Part shown: positions 50,048 through 61,426 of the stretch, in pieces
How positions within the stretch are numbered: position 1 is the stretch's first letter
Layout: each line of letters starts with the position of its first letter
DNA from: Pyrrhoderma lamaoense
Lineage: Eukaryota > Basidiomycota > Agaricomycetes > Hymenochaetales > Hymenochaetaceae
Reading direction: 5' to 3'
NCBI GenBank assembly: GCA_002794735.1
Contig: NBAZ01000001.1
Location: 682,001 to 746,000 of the forward strand
DNA length: 64,000 nucleotides
Notes under the pieces: generated by a model
What the model was told of the DNA's origin: nothing
Databases searched by the model: none
The model's input: the letters and a program-made list of their open reading frames with translations, nothing else
Position numbers and translations under genes: made by a program

Positions 50048-51738
50048 ATGAATCTTGCAGCTTCGGATAATAGCCCTCAAATCGGAATACGTCCGCCTAG
50101 CGCGTCGGGCTCTCAACAACACGCGCGAAAACCGTTGTTGGTTGGTGCTAATGCTGCTGACGTGACTAAAACGAAAGGTAAAGCAAAGGAGAAAATTTCA
50201 GCCAAAGACAGATCAAGCAGCAAAGAAGCAATGCCTCCCCCTCCCGATCCTCCCAAACCACAAGCTATCCTTGAACCAGAAATTTGTGCATTAGAAGAGT
50301 GCTTAGTGGTATGTTTCATTACCTACATTAGTCTAATCATAATATGATTTCTCTCAATGTTTTTGTATAGAACGCAACGGTATCAATTGCTCAAATATTT
50401 GGGTTTTACAGTGATGTTGAGCGTCTGTATGTGGTATATCTCATTAGATGTGTTAAAGTAAGGTACCATCTCAGCTGTCCTTTAGAAAGGTACAAAGACA
50501 TGCACCTCGTCCTCCTCGCTCAATGATCTCGGCTCTAGAGCTAGACCTTGCTCGATACGATCAGATTTGTGACACTTTAGAAACACGGATAGTGAGTCAT
50601 AAAGTTGTGGTTCAAACGTAACGAAAACGTATTAAATACTTCACTGTAGAGCCATGCTATATCAGTCCTTGAACGTGATCTTAGAAAAGAAGAAAACAGG
50701 ATGCATGAGGAAGAGGAAGAGAGAGCTCGAGCAAAAGCTGCGGAGCCTACACCGTCAATAGTGAATACGGATTTAGAAAACGCGACAGATGAAATGTCCA
50801 AGTCTCTACAAACTTCACCTTCCGGTGCTGTCATCGGAACCAGCAGCGTACCATTACGGCGTCCTTCAAAAGTGACCCTGTCAACTCTTCATCGAAATCC
50901 ATTCCCTTTGAAGCTCGACTTATCAGCTGCCTCACTTCGTATGGGATCAGAGGAAGCAGGGTTTGATATGTCAGCTTTAGGGAATATGGGCACACTTGGC
51001 GGAATGGATAGTCTAGGAAGGATTCCAGGGCTGGCGTCCCCAGTTACACTTGCACCTAAATCCGCTCGTCCCCTCGGCCCAGGGGAGCTGCCTCCAGATT
51101 TATTTGCTGCTCTTACGGATACGCAGAATATGCACCAACACATTGACATTGACCTGACGCAGGATCAAGATACGCATATTGACATTGATCTGACTCTAGA
51201 TGATAATGTACCCGTTTCCTCAGGAATGGATATGCTATCCCAACGAGGCTCGGCGGACAAGCCAATTGACCTTGATGACCTTGATCTTGATGATGTTCAC
51301 ATGCAGGACCTTGCATCGAGTATTTTCAATCAGCATGATCATGGAGTTGCACCCGTATCAAGCGACGAAACAGGGGTGGACAGTCTGTTCAGCCCTGCAG
51401 TCGATGCTCCAGAATTATCTTCAGATAATTCTGGAGTTGATAGCATCCTGCACGCATTGTCAGAAAATCACCCTCAGCAAGTTGATATTTTTGGCTCACT
51501 AACTGTAGGACAAGAAGTGTCTACTTCGGCATCGTCAAATAATACTGAAGAAAATCCTATGTTCCCCAGAACGGTTGGAGAAACTGGGTCAACAGGTTTT
51601 GATTACAGTCAACTTGATATGAACCATTTCTTCAATGAACAAGGGGATGAAATGATGAACCTACTGAATATGGGGAGTTCTATTGTTGAAAATGAGGATA
51701 ATGACGGGGGCACTTCTGGTACATCCAATACTCTCTAA
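50048..51738 (+). CDS. Acidic protein of unknown function with repeated D-I-D-L-T motifs
   Basis: ATG 50048; three or four exons. The N-terminus is basic and disordered (KTKGKAKEKISAKDRSSSKE, then PPPPDPPKP). It is followed by helical segments EICALEECLV, SIAQIFGFYSDVERL, SALELDLARYDQICDTLETR and AISVLERDLRKEENR, then EEEEERARAKAAEP, likely a coiled coil. The last exon (~345 residues) is acidic and Ser/Met/Gly-rich, with HIDIDLTQDQD, HIDIDLTLDD and KPIDLDDLDLDD close together, then DYSQLDMNHFF. The helical part resembles small subunits of transcription assemblies in general shape only. The hydrophobic cores flanked by Asp match the pattern of SUMO-interaction motifs or acidic activation segments. 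No family is recognised and no TM or signal is present. Confidence 0.7.
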
Positions 51739-52093
51739 ACTATCACTTCTTGGAGCGCAATAACTTCGCGTGACAGGACGTGAATTCAGTGACTCCTTGT
51801 CGCTATACCCAAGCCTATGGTACATAGATCTCTATAAGTCATATAGTACTACGTGAAATATCTTTATTGTGATGTATAGTGTGTGCACTGCTTTCAACGT
51901 TCTGTACCAAACTTCGAAAGATTGCAAAGAATTAATGATGAATATAGTCACTCGCACGTGACCGTAATACTGTTGTTGGCGTTTTATAACAATAGAATTC
52001 CCATTGAACTGGATTGCGGTGATGATTAGGTTAGAAGTCCTACTTGACACTCGATCGTGACTCTACCTCTAACCCTTACCACCTCAGTCAGAA
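51739..52093. other. Intergenic
   Basis: Between two genes on the same strand. It should hold the terminator of the first and the promoter of the SprT gene. Nothing specific is seen. Confidence 0.45.
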
Positions 52094-54239
52094 ATGCCTA
52101 AGGAGATACAAGAAATGCGTAGTACATCGTCGCATGTCGCGGACGATGCAGCGGAACACAACTACTTCAGGCGTACAAAGAACAAAGCAGTAGAAATATC
52201 AGATAGGACCCACCTGACCTCAAGGACGGACATCAATCAAGATCTAGGTCTGTTTGATCTTGAGACTGAAATCTAATACAAGTTGACTGACTCGTTCAGA
52301 CGGGCATTTGGCCAGATTGTGGGGGAGATAATTGACATTAATTCCTCCTCATCAGAAGATGAAATACTAACGTGAGTAAAAGCATAAACAAAAATCTTTC
52401 TCGAGCCTGTATCTCGTGTCCTTCAGGCTGATATATGTCTATTGAATTCCTGACTTTTTAACTGTCTTCTACAAGGAATGATATAAGTGTTTCAAAGGAT
52501 ACAGCGTCGAATGATGGAGAGGATGAATTGGAATCTCCTCTCCGCAAGTAAGTGAATAATTAATGTGCACCCATTCTTTTGCCAAATATGCATTGATTAC
52601 TCAAAGGCCGAGGAGAGCTGTGCGAGCAAACATTCGCACGATTATATCAGATTCAGAGGGATCTGATGAATTAGCTTATCCCGAAGAATATGATGATGAC
52701 AGTGCGATACTTGTCCTGAATGATTCCCCGTCATCGAGATATCCCATGAAGCGGGATGCAGTGTTTAAGCGAGACAAATCAACTATCAATTTAAAATGTC
52801 CTCCAATCAGGACAGATCTAAAATCTGATGACGAATCAATTTCAACGAGGATACATGTTGAAATTCCATTAGGACCGAAGAAAATGGACCGATCTCGAGG
52901 TAGTAAAGATGATTATTCGGTCGATAGTTTTATTGCTCTCTCCACACCTGATGGATCGGTAAGAACCCCAGTGAGGACTAAAACTCCTGCTAAGAAGCGG
53001 ATGACAAAGAAAGCCATCCAGGAGCAAAAACAAGCAAGCCTAGCTGCTTACGCTAAGAATTTGTTCACAGAGCTAAATGGAAGTGTCTTCACGGGGCGTC
53101 TTCCAACTGAGACGGAGCTGAAATGGAACGTTAGATTACAATCCACGGCCGGAAGGGCGAAGTGGCATAGGCAAGTTACTATCTATAACAAGACTTATGA
53201 TTTATCTAAGCTACTCATAGGAGTGATCAGGGAGTTGAAACGACTAGTATAGAACTGTCGACTAAAGTTTTGGATAATGAAGGTAATAGTGACCCCACAG
53301 GATATATAGACACGAAATCGATTCTCTTCTTTAATTCAGAAAGGATTAGAAACACGTTATCCCATGAAATGTGTCATCTCGCGTGTTGGGTGATAGATCG
53401 TAAACCTAAAGAAAATCATGGACCAGCATTCTTAAGCTGGTATGTCACACTTAGCAAGGGAGATGCTAACTATCATCTCACGGTTCCCTTCCAGGGCGGA
53501 TAAAGTCATGGACCAGAGGCCAGATATCCATATTACAGTGAGTTATGGTCAGGGTGATGATGAACAGACAATCATATCAAACCTCCAGACCAAACATAGT
53601 TATGACATAAACTATAGATATGAGTGGAAATGTCAGACTAAAAATTGTGGAAAGATGTAGGTATTGATTAATGGTATGTTACATCTACCCACTAAGACAT
53701 TATCCAGTTATGGACGACATAGCAAGTCCATTGATCCGACAAAGAGTGGTGAGCTTACTGCTGAAAACTTCGTGTATCGATAGCTCATTTCTTGTAACAA
53801 AAGTTTGTTCCGTGTGTAAGGGGGTGAGCTTGTGCCATTATTTAAAACCCGAACCCGAAGGAAGGTGGATTCCGCCAGTACAAGCAAAGAGACTTCAATA
53901 TTGCCTCGAGGTACGAGATTAAACCTATTCTATTGAAGATACTTTACACTTATGATTATTATAGATTCGCCAACAAGGGTCAAAGAATCTGCGTTCATGG
54001 TTAACCCAACTTTCATCGAAATATCATCGGATTCAAGCGAGACTGAGGATACGGAAGGGAGTGTCTACCTTGTTGACTCGCGAAGTTCGTCACCATCGAT
54101 TCTTGACGAGGAAATACCAAAAGAACGCCACACTGGATCGCGAAAGAATGGCAGTACAGTCGATGTTACAAAACTAATTCTGCAGATGTCCATTACCGAT
54201 CTTGGGGTGAAAGATGGAAAGAAACCAGATGTCTGTTGA
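52094..54239 (+). CDS. SprT-type metalloprotease with SUMO-interaction-like motifs (GCNA/Spartan/Wss1-like)
   Basis: The N-terminal half is disordered and acidic and carries hydrophobic-plus-acidic motifs: EIIDINSSSSEDE, RTIISDSEGSDE and AILVLNDSPSS. The SprT domain begins YAKNLFTELNGSVFTGRLPT, then TAGRAKWHRQ, SIELSTKVLDNE and RIRNTLSHEMCHLACWVID. The last holds the HExxH zinc site (His-Glu-Met-Cys-His), followed by NHGPAFLSW with the third His. A zinc-ribbon tail follows: YEWKCQTKNCGKI, GRHSKSIDPTK, SVCSVCKG and LVPLF. The C-terminus repeats the acidic motif (TFIEISSDSSETED, SVYLVDSRSSS). The family degrades DNA-protein crosslinks in the nucleus. One base is missing in the G run at 53820-53824 between the zinc ribbon and LVPLF, most likely an indel. 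About ten exons. Confidence 0.88.
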
Positions 54240-54522
54240 GCGATTGATCCATAAATCTGAGTTGTTGTCAGTATTATGATTTCTGTACTGTCTTGCTGTT
54301 ATCTTGATGCTTTCGCGGTTGTATTATTCCGATTTCCTGAATCTATGTAGTCCTTTGATTTCGATGTTTCAATTTGCAATGTTCAACTAATCATTATCGG
54401 ACAGTCTGACAATAAAAATCTTGCAGACAAAGCTTTTGATTGCATACATGTAAACGTAACACGCCATATATCGAGTAGGAAGTAAGAGCAAAAGAAAGAG
54501 AGAATATCGTCAATCCTAATTT

Positions 54523-54806
54523 TCATCGGTTCTGTAATGAAATTTATATATTAGTAGATATTTAACATGGAAGAGCCAATGCTACGAACCTTGACGAATC
54601 CGATGTCACCAGAGTTCTCACGGAAGCACTGACGGCAAAGGTCAAGCCCGTACTTTCTAATAAGACCAGCTACATGGGCGCAGAGGCGGCTATGTCAGAG
54701 TCAGTTAAATAGTTTGATCTCAGCAATGGCAAAGTCCTATGTACCATTGGCGGGAGCCCTTTCCGTACTTGCGTGGGCGAGAGAAGTAAACAGCGTCATG
54801 CGTCAT
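54523..54806 (-). CDS. RPS29: 40S ribosomal protein S29 (uS14)
   Basis: Three exons on the minus strand: 54745-54806, 54590-54689 and a terminal exon of only 9 nt at 54523-54531. Together they give 56 codons plus stop: [54 protein letters not shown] and NR. The four cysteines (CxxC...CxxC) form the zinc site of uS14. The last intron has a branch-point-like ctaat and a clear ag acceptor, and without it the protein would lack the usual basic C-terminus. Too small and split for simple ORF calling. Convergent with the SprT gene, 283 bp apart. Confidence 0.93.
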
Positions 54807-55120
54807 GCTTTAATTCAAAATTGAGGAAACAAGCCACCATATTATTTTTTAGTTTTTGAAACTCACTTGTCTTTTGAGTTGTTCTAAGGATTAAGCAGAT
54901 GTCAGTCTATGATACCAAAGTAAGCATTGCAAAGGACATACTTTTGAGACAGCAACAACGGTCAGGTATGGCTAACTAATGATACTCCACGTCTACAGAA
55001 AAGCGTTACTTGACCTCGGTTATCTCCGAGTACTATATAGCACACATATCACCTACTCAATCGAGGTATCTGTCAAACGATCGACAAGCTTTACCCCATT
55101 AGCTGAAACTAATCTAGGCA
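54807..55120. other. RPS29 upstream region
   Basis: Should contain the RPS29 promoter. A plus-strand ORF begins at 54979 and runs into the MITE; it is not supported as a gene. Confidence 0.45.
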
Positions 55121-55760
55121 TACCGTACATGTGCCCTCTTTCAAAATCTGCCTTTACACAACACATCACATATATTCACGCGCAGAAAAATTTAGGAATA
55201 TAGTTTAGCTTACTAGTAATTAGTCTGTTTAATTTTAAACTAATTTAATAATAAAAGTATGTTAGAAAAATACATAAAGACCAAGTGTACCCTCTTTCAA
55301 CATTTCGTCACACAGTGTCACAATACTGTATATTATTTTTATAGTCGCGAAATTCGCTTAACTAGTACATATTATATTAGAATCTAGAAAGTTGACCAAT
55401 TTTGTCACTCCTGTCACTTTCATTATATTTTCTTGATAAGTCAATGAGATAATTTTATTAAAGCATGAAAATAATTATGAAGTCATTTTTGTATCTATAT
55501 ATCATATATATAAGGTTATATAGAAAGTTGATGAGAAAAATAATTTTATAATTGTAGTTTCTCATATATATGTTGTCCTAAATCTGTGTATATGCTAATT
55601 TCCTATTTAATTAATATTATTTTGACGATAATTTTCACATATTCTTAATAAGTCAGTAAAACATATTTTTGTGCAAATTTTGAATAGAGTTTATTTGTAT
55701 AACGTTGAGAAATATCGAGTTTGAAAGAGGTACACTTTGAAAGAGGGCACACGTACGGTA
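55121..55760. mobile_element. MITE-like element, TIR CCGTAC(A/G)TGTGCCCTCTTTCAAA
   Basis: A 23-bp terminal inverted repeat (55123-55145 and 55736-55758, one mismatch) is flanked on each side by TA, the Tc1/mariner target site. A related motif recurs just inside each end (GTGTACCCTCTTTCAA near 55286 and GTACCTCTTTCAAA inverted near 55730). The interior is very AT-rich and has no ORF, so the element is non-autonomous. Confidence 0.85.
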
Positions 55761-56824
55761 GATCAAAAATTTAACTACATGTACTTCATTCACCTGACCT
55801 TTTAAGCTTGGCTGAGATAATTTATATCTCTGAATTATATTGAAACATCACTACAACTCATGTTAATGCCTTAATTTCCTATTGAAATGGAGGCAGACCA
55901 CCATCTGAGCCTTGGGAAGGATGTAATCGACTTCCATAAGCCTAGGCTAATCTCTCTCACACATAGCACCAATGTCGATTTCTATGAAATCCCATTACAC
56001 ATGGAGGGATACTATCATTTTTGCATGAATTTTGTTTCTTGAAGATGCTCATCGTCGGCCTCGCAGAGAGTAGGATCTATCTTAGTTCTGAAGTTCCTGC
56101 TCCCAACATTGATCATTTGACTTGGAACGCGACTTTCTCAGCTGCCTTAAATAAAGCGATAACTGTCGTACCATTGCATATAAGAAGTGAAACTTATCCG
56201 TTACGATATCATCAAATCTTTTCCGATTGAATTTGCAGAGTCTGGTCAGGATAATACTCAAAAGCTGATGAAAATGACTTACATTATGCACTACCTTGCT
56301 GACCCTTGTTCGTTGGATGAAAGAGCTAATCAGCAATCAATCTAGAGAAATCTGTTTTTACTATGGTCCCGAGTTCTCGAAGTTTGCTACCTTATGCTCA
56401 ATTAGGGTGATTCTTTTTCAGCGCGAAACAATGGCGACGTGATACATTGCGCTGTCCTGTGTTAACTTATTTGTGCGGGTTCAAGCAGTTGTCCAGGCGT
56501 ATCGTCAAAAGAGAGACCAAACGGGGGGATACCCAACTCTTCAGGACTTTCATGACTCTACTAATTTGTCTAGAACTTCCTGATATCATAATAGGCAGAT
56601 CGCTCCTCGTAGGAAGAAATGTCTGACCCCAAACTGAGTACATGATATCAGGGAAGAGGAGAATCTTACCTTTTTTTGAAAACAAGCTCGAGCTAGATTA
56701 AGGGATACTTATGATCAAGTAAAACTGTGAGAGATGAACACAGCACCAAAAATAGGGAAGCTTTTGTTATATATAGGATCGGGAAGAATCGCTCTTGACA
56801 CACCTTCTATGAACTGTACTTATA
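55761..56824. other. Gene-poor stretch between MITEs
   Basis: Short ORFs on both strands (56021-56230 and 56467-56685) lack motifs and splice partners. They could be remnants of a decayed gene but nothing identifies it. Confidence 0.45.
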
Positions 56825-57163
56825 TAAAGGGGGTTCGATAAATGACGGACACCGAATTTAGTAAGATAATCAGATCTGCAGAAGTCTATCAAATCAACAT
56901 AGATAGTAAAAAGTTATTACTAACACAGTCATTACATAATTAAAAGTGCAAAAAAAAACCGCATTTAGCTGATATTGTTACATAAACAGAGTTAAGTAAT
57001 AGTAGTGTCATCCGATTACCTGTTACATAATAAAAAAAATTCTAAAGTAATTTGATCTACATTATATGAAGATCTATCCACTTAAAGTAAAAAGATAGCT
57101 AGATTTATGCGGATCCGATTTTCATACTATATCCGGTGTCCGGTCATTTATCGAACCCCTTTA
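56825..57163. mobile_element. Short MITE-like element, ~335 bp
   Basis: The left end AAGGGGGTTCGATAAATGAC followed by GGACACCGA is mirrored at the right end (57131-57161) with one indel in the G run and one around the GACC/GAC step, over about 30 bp. TA lies at both outer borders. The interior is AT-rich and non-coding. The TIR differs from those of the other two MITEs here, so it is a different family. Confidence 0.85.
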
Positions 57164-58336
57164 TAAACGAAATTCTGCTCGCATCTACTAATATATCTAT
57201 CTAGCGTTTACTCGAGGAATCTGTCGAAAGTGCAAGTCAATCTTGTCTCGTTATGCTTGCCGACTGAACATAGCTTTTCCATCTTAGCCACGATGCAAAA
57301 GAAGTATGCACATGGCAAGAATTGGAAATTCGAGGTTCAGTAGTGTCGCTTGAAAAAAATTCTTCTCTTATACCCCCGTCGCCTTATATCGGCCTGCTGA
57401 ATCCATAAGAGTTCAAGATAACGTATGAGTTTATCAGATACATCTATCATCTGCGATATATCACAAAGATATCCCCCACACTCTATTGAATGCCCATGAG
57501 ATACGACACTTGCCTATCTTATCAGTTAGTTCAGGTTGGCCTACTAAGTGTGTATGTATATAGGCATCGATGAAGACAGGGTTGGAACCGCATATATATA
57601 TATAAGTCGTACAAAGGCATAATTAGGATCAAAACGATCTTGAAAGAACATCATATCTTCATCGTGAACACTAGGAGGAGCTGGTACCTATTAAATAACT
57701 CTATACGGAAGTGAGAGAAATATTCTGAATACATATGTGGGGCAAGATGATATGTTGCCGAAGTAGCCGAGGCCCACGGGAGTATACTCTACGAACATGG
57801 ATGACTGTAGAACGCCAATTATGTATTTAAAGGGTATTTATTGTGATGGCTACAATCCGTAGAACTGGAACTGGATGCTAGAAAATGCCAAGGATCTGAT
57901 GTATTGTAAATATTCGTCAACTGAAGAATTCACGTTTCGTGTCTAGATTGTTTTCGTTTTGAAAGCTACACTCGAATATTTCTCATATACTCATAGGTTT
58001 CCGCAAGTACTTACTGTCCAAAATCAAATAGAACAGACGTTTAGCACATGGATCAGTCGATGTAAGGTCCACAAGTACAATTTATTCATTCTATACAGAC
58101 CGGATACAGGAAACAGATGGTGGATAAGCACAAAAAACAGAAACAAAACGTCAATATGCTACAAATACTGATAATAGCGTAGAAGAGAACAAGGAAACGA
58201 TGCAATGAAAACAGGTACATGGAAAATCAGAGAAGTCTAAAACACTCAATCAAAAAAAAGTCCACCAAGAAGACCCAATATTAATCCTAAATCAATAGTC
58301 CATAGATTATCGATGAATGGAGAACATGGCCGGTGT
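57164..58336. other. Gene-poor stretch, 1.2 kb
   Basis: Contains a short AT microsatellite at about 57592-57603 and no supported gene. A minus-strand open stretch near 57340-57450 has some amino-acid complexity but no start or recognisable motif. The right end is the 3' flank of the BTB gene. Confidence 0.45.
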
Positions 58337-61023
58337 TTATACGACCCCAAGCACAACTGTTGCTCTCAGGCTACATTCCTTCTTCCCATTCAATCCAGAT
58401 AATTCGCTAATAGCAGAAGCGTCTACGTGATTCGGGAGATCCACAAGAGCTTCGGCTTGCAAGGCACTGGACTTCCAACCCCAACTACGTCCAACATGGA
58501 ACGCGTCCGGAGCACTTGCGAAACGTGTCAATGCGCCTCCTGTGGGAGAAGCACATAGTAGAGTGAAATGAGCTCGCACTGCCTCACGCGGATCACGATA
58601 AGGCTGCACAGGTGGCCGTGGGGCCTGAAGAGATGAGTTGGAGCCATATGAGTTCAAAGGAGGGGAGGTGCCCGGGCTTGTAGATGTTGGGGAACCCGCC
58701 GTCCCGGGAGAAGAAGCTGGGGTTGTTGGTCGCGATACAGTTGTTCCGGTCGTACCACGGGAAACTGGTCTGTGAAGGGTTGGGGTAGAGCTCGATGTGG
58801 GAATGGTTATAGGCTGGATTCCTGAGAGTCTATAAGAGTTCTCTCGCATTGAAACTGGGGAGAAGAAGGGATAGGGATGGTTTCAACAGATGAAAGTCTG
58901 TGAAGGTACATTCCAAGCTGTACGCCTCTGTTCTTACGCACAACTTGGACATAAACATTGAATAGGCTCCCCGCGTACCAAATTGTCTGGCTAGTAAGAC
59001 GAGCTTTCTCTGCTAAACCGTCTACTCCCCAAAACTCAACGCCAAAGCGAATGGGTGGGAACATCGACCACAACTGATTATTATTTGTGGACTGTATAGC
59101 AGATATAGTACACGGTGCACTCGAGATACCGAAGAAATTTGCAGATGAGTGTCGGGGTCCATTTCTAGACCTTCCTTCACTACCACTTGCCGAAGCACCT
59201 TCAATACCGGCTGTGTCTCCAATGCGTGAGCTGGAATCTGCAGGAATGGGATAGTAGGAGTTGTGTGACAAAGAGACGCCGGACCCTTCTTTATGGGCTT
59301 TCACAATATCCATAGTGAACTGCGATAAACCAAGGCTACCATCCTTGGCGGGAGTAGGTGAACGGGGAGGAGTAGAGGGTAAAGACGAATTCTGACGATA
59401 GGTTATATGGTGCCTAAGAACAGATTGATTCCAGTGTGCAGCTTGTATTACAGAGACTGGCACTATTAGCAAGCCAGTCGTAGGAGAAACGTCATTAGAG
59501 ATATCAATGAGATCATCTAAAGACATATGCATATAGTGAATGCCGTTTGCAAATAAATCATCCCATTCCTTCTCATCATCTGCATCGACAAAATCGCGAC
59601 GACGTAACTCAACGACTTTGTAAGCTATATCGTATCTTTCACGCTCGTCACGAACGAAGAAAGCGTCTGATGAGATGACTGTGCGCACCCATTGCGCAGA
59701 CATCCCACCCCTCCGCCATATATGTGGTACATTATCCTTAGAAATTCCCACATAAGGTGGAGAAGCTGATGCACACGATTCTGTTGCTCGACGACGAGAC
59801 AGTGCAGATCGTTCTTGTCCTTTATTATTGTGGATAGGTTGTACTTCTTCTTCAAAAGCAAGCATATCCAATCCCCATCTGCACAGCCAGCAGGCGGCAA
59901 CCTCACCGATTTTATCAGATGTAGCACCATATAAATACACCGGGCCCTCGTCTTCAGCTAGGCGTGTGATAACAGAATTATTGTCATCGTCTGAAAGAGA
60001 AGAGTCTGTATCTGTAGCTTGTTCTTTCTGGGCTGCTACAGGTTCATCGAATACCTGTGTTACGTTTATTCTAGAACGCTTTGAAGCGCTTGATCGAACA
60101 GACGTTGCATACGTGGATGTGGAGTGTCTTGGTTCTTGGCAAACTTTTTCAAGACCAGCTGCGGACTCGGGTTCTTTGTCGGATTTCTCACCGATACCCT
60201 TTCCCAGTGCAAAGTTCAAGTACCTAATAACAGTATGAGGACCGAGTGAGTTCAAGACAAGTGTAATAGCTTGAGATATTAAAAAGGGGATCGAGAGATA
60301 TGTAGCGGTTGCCAGGAGAGACAGAAGGAGTCGGGGTGTAGCAGCTTGTTCACCTGGAGGTACATCGGATGGAGGTTGCGCCCTCGGGAATGAAGGTGTG
60401 AGTGGATCCCTTCGCGTCGGTATTAGACGAGGATCTACATAGAGAGGCGGACCACCACCATAAAGCCTAGATATGCATATTCTAAAATATTGAATTCAAA
60501 GATAAGATACCACACCAATGTACGACGAACCAAGCTTGACTTACTCGAAGGCTACCGAATATAAAGGTCAGAATATAACAGTTCTATAAGTAGCAGCAAA
60601 GAGTACGCACCGGCACGAGTTATATTAGGGTCGTCGAAAGTGACGTTAACCTCGTCTTGGCCATTCTCTTCTCGGAAGCCCCCATCGAATAGTGAACGGA
60701 AGAAGCCCTGAAGATTAAGTCAGTACAGACAGAAAGAGCACTGAGTCAAACAAAGAATAAAGATAACTGACAGCCTGAATGAGGACGACCCTGTGTAAAT
60801 TGTAAACTCCTTCCCAGCTTCCTCTTACATGGAGAGACACATCGGATGTACGACCGTTGAGAAAGGCGTCGTAGAGATGGGATTGGATGTCGCTCGCTGA
60901 GGACATGCGCCCGTCGTTATCACTGTCGAAATCGCTAAGGTCTCCGGTGATGGAGTGAGGACCGTTTAACGTTACGGCAGAGTGTAAGTTAGCAAGGGAC
61001 CTGTATTGTCGCATATTACTCAT
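58337..61023 (-). CDS. BTB/POZ-domain protein with long disordered inserts
   Basis: ATG 61023 (MSNMRQYRSLANLHSAVTLN). The BTB domain includes HLYDAFLNGRTSDVSLHVRG, YNLHRVVLIQA, GFFRSLFDGGFREE and later SRLYGGGPPLYVDP, LLSLLATATYLSIPFLI. The C-terminal half, one large exon, has long Ser-rich inserts and ordered blocks AACWLCRWGLDMLAF, GMSAQWVRTVISSDAFFVR, RYDIAYKVVELRRRDF, MFPPIRFGVEFWG, RLTSQTIWYAGSLFNVYVQV and AHFTLLCASP. This is the layout of a fungal BTB family with an N-terminal BTB and a conserved C-terminal region. Its partner, perhaps a Cul3 ligase, is an inference only. At 58857-58860 (CCCC on the coding strand) the frame moves by one base before the last 160 residues, either an indel or a very short intron ending at CCCCAG. 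Confidence 0.85.
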
Positions 61024-61426
61024 ATAGTCTCTGTGTTTATAATTCCGAGGCCAAGCTAGTGTTCGGACCAGTCTTCCGTCACGAGACAAGTAATGTACCA
61101 GTTTGGTTATCAATATCCTCGTCGTTTACACACAAGTGAGTAAACTGCTTTAGTCGTTCTCCAGTCCGTTGCCGTCAATGTCGCGATCGTACTCTCACTG
61201 ACCATTCTCGTCGATACTTGCTAGTCTTCTCCATCGGCGTCCTCCGAACCAAATTTATCTAGCCTTTTCTTTTTTTAATACCGATCAAGACTTTTTAAAT
61301 ATCTGGTACTCTGCCATCATTCAACAGACCATAAAAATAATCCAACCTAGTACATTTCAACTGCAACAAACTTCTGAAAACGGTCTTGAAATTTTCCGAA
61401 ACTCCGAAACTTTATTGACGTTCATA
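61024..61426. promoter_or_regulatory. Divergent intergenic region BTB / cullin-repeat gene
   Basis: About 400 bp between divergent starts, with a C/T-rich and then A-rich stretch before 61427. No named motif. Confidence 0.4.

Noticed and set aside
59828..60238. 137-codon plus-strand ORF
   Set aside because: Antisense to the large BTB exon; no independent support.
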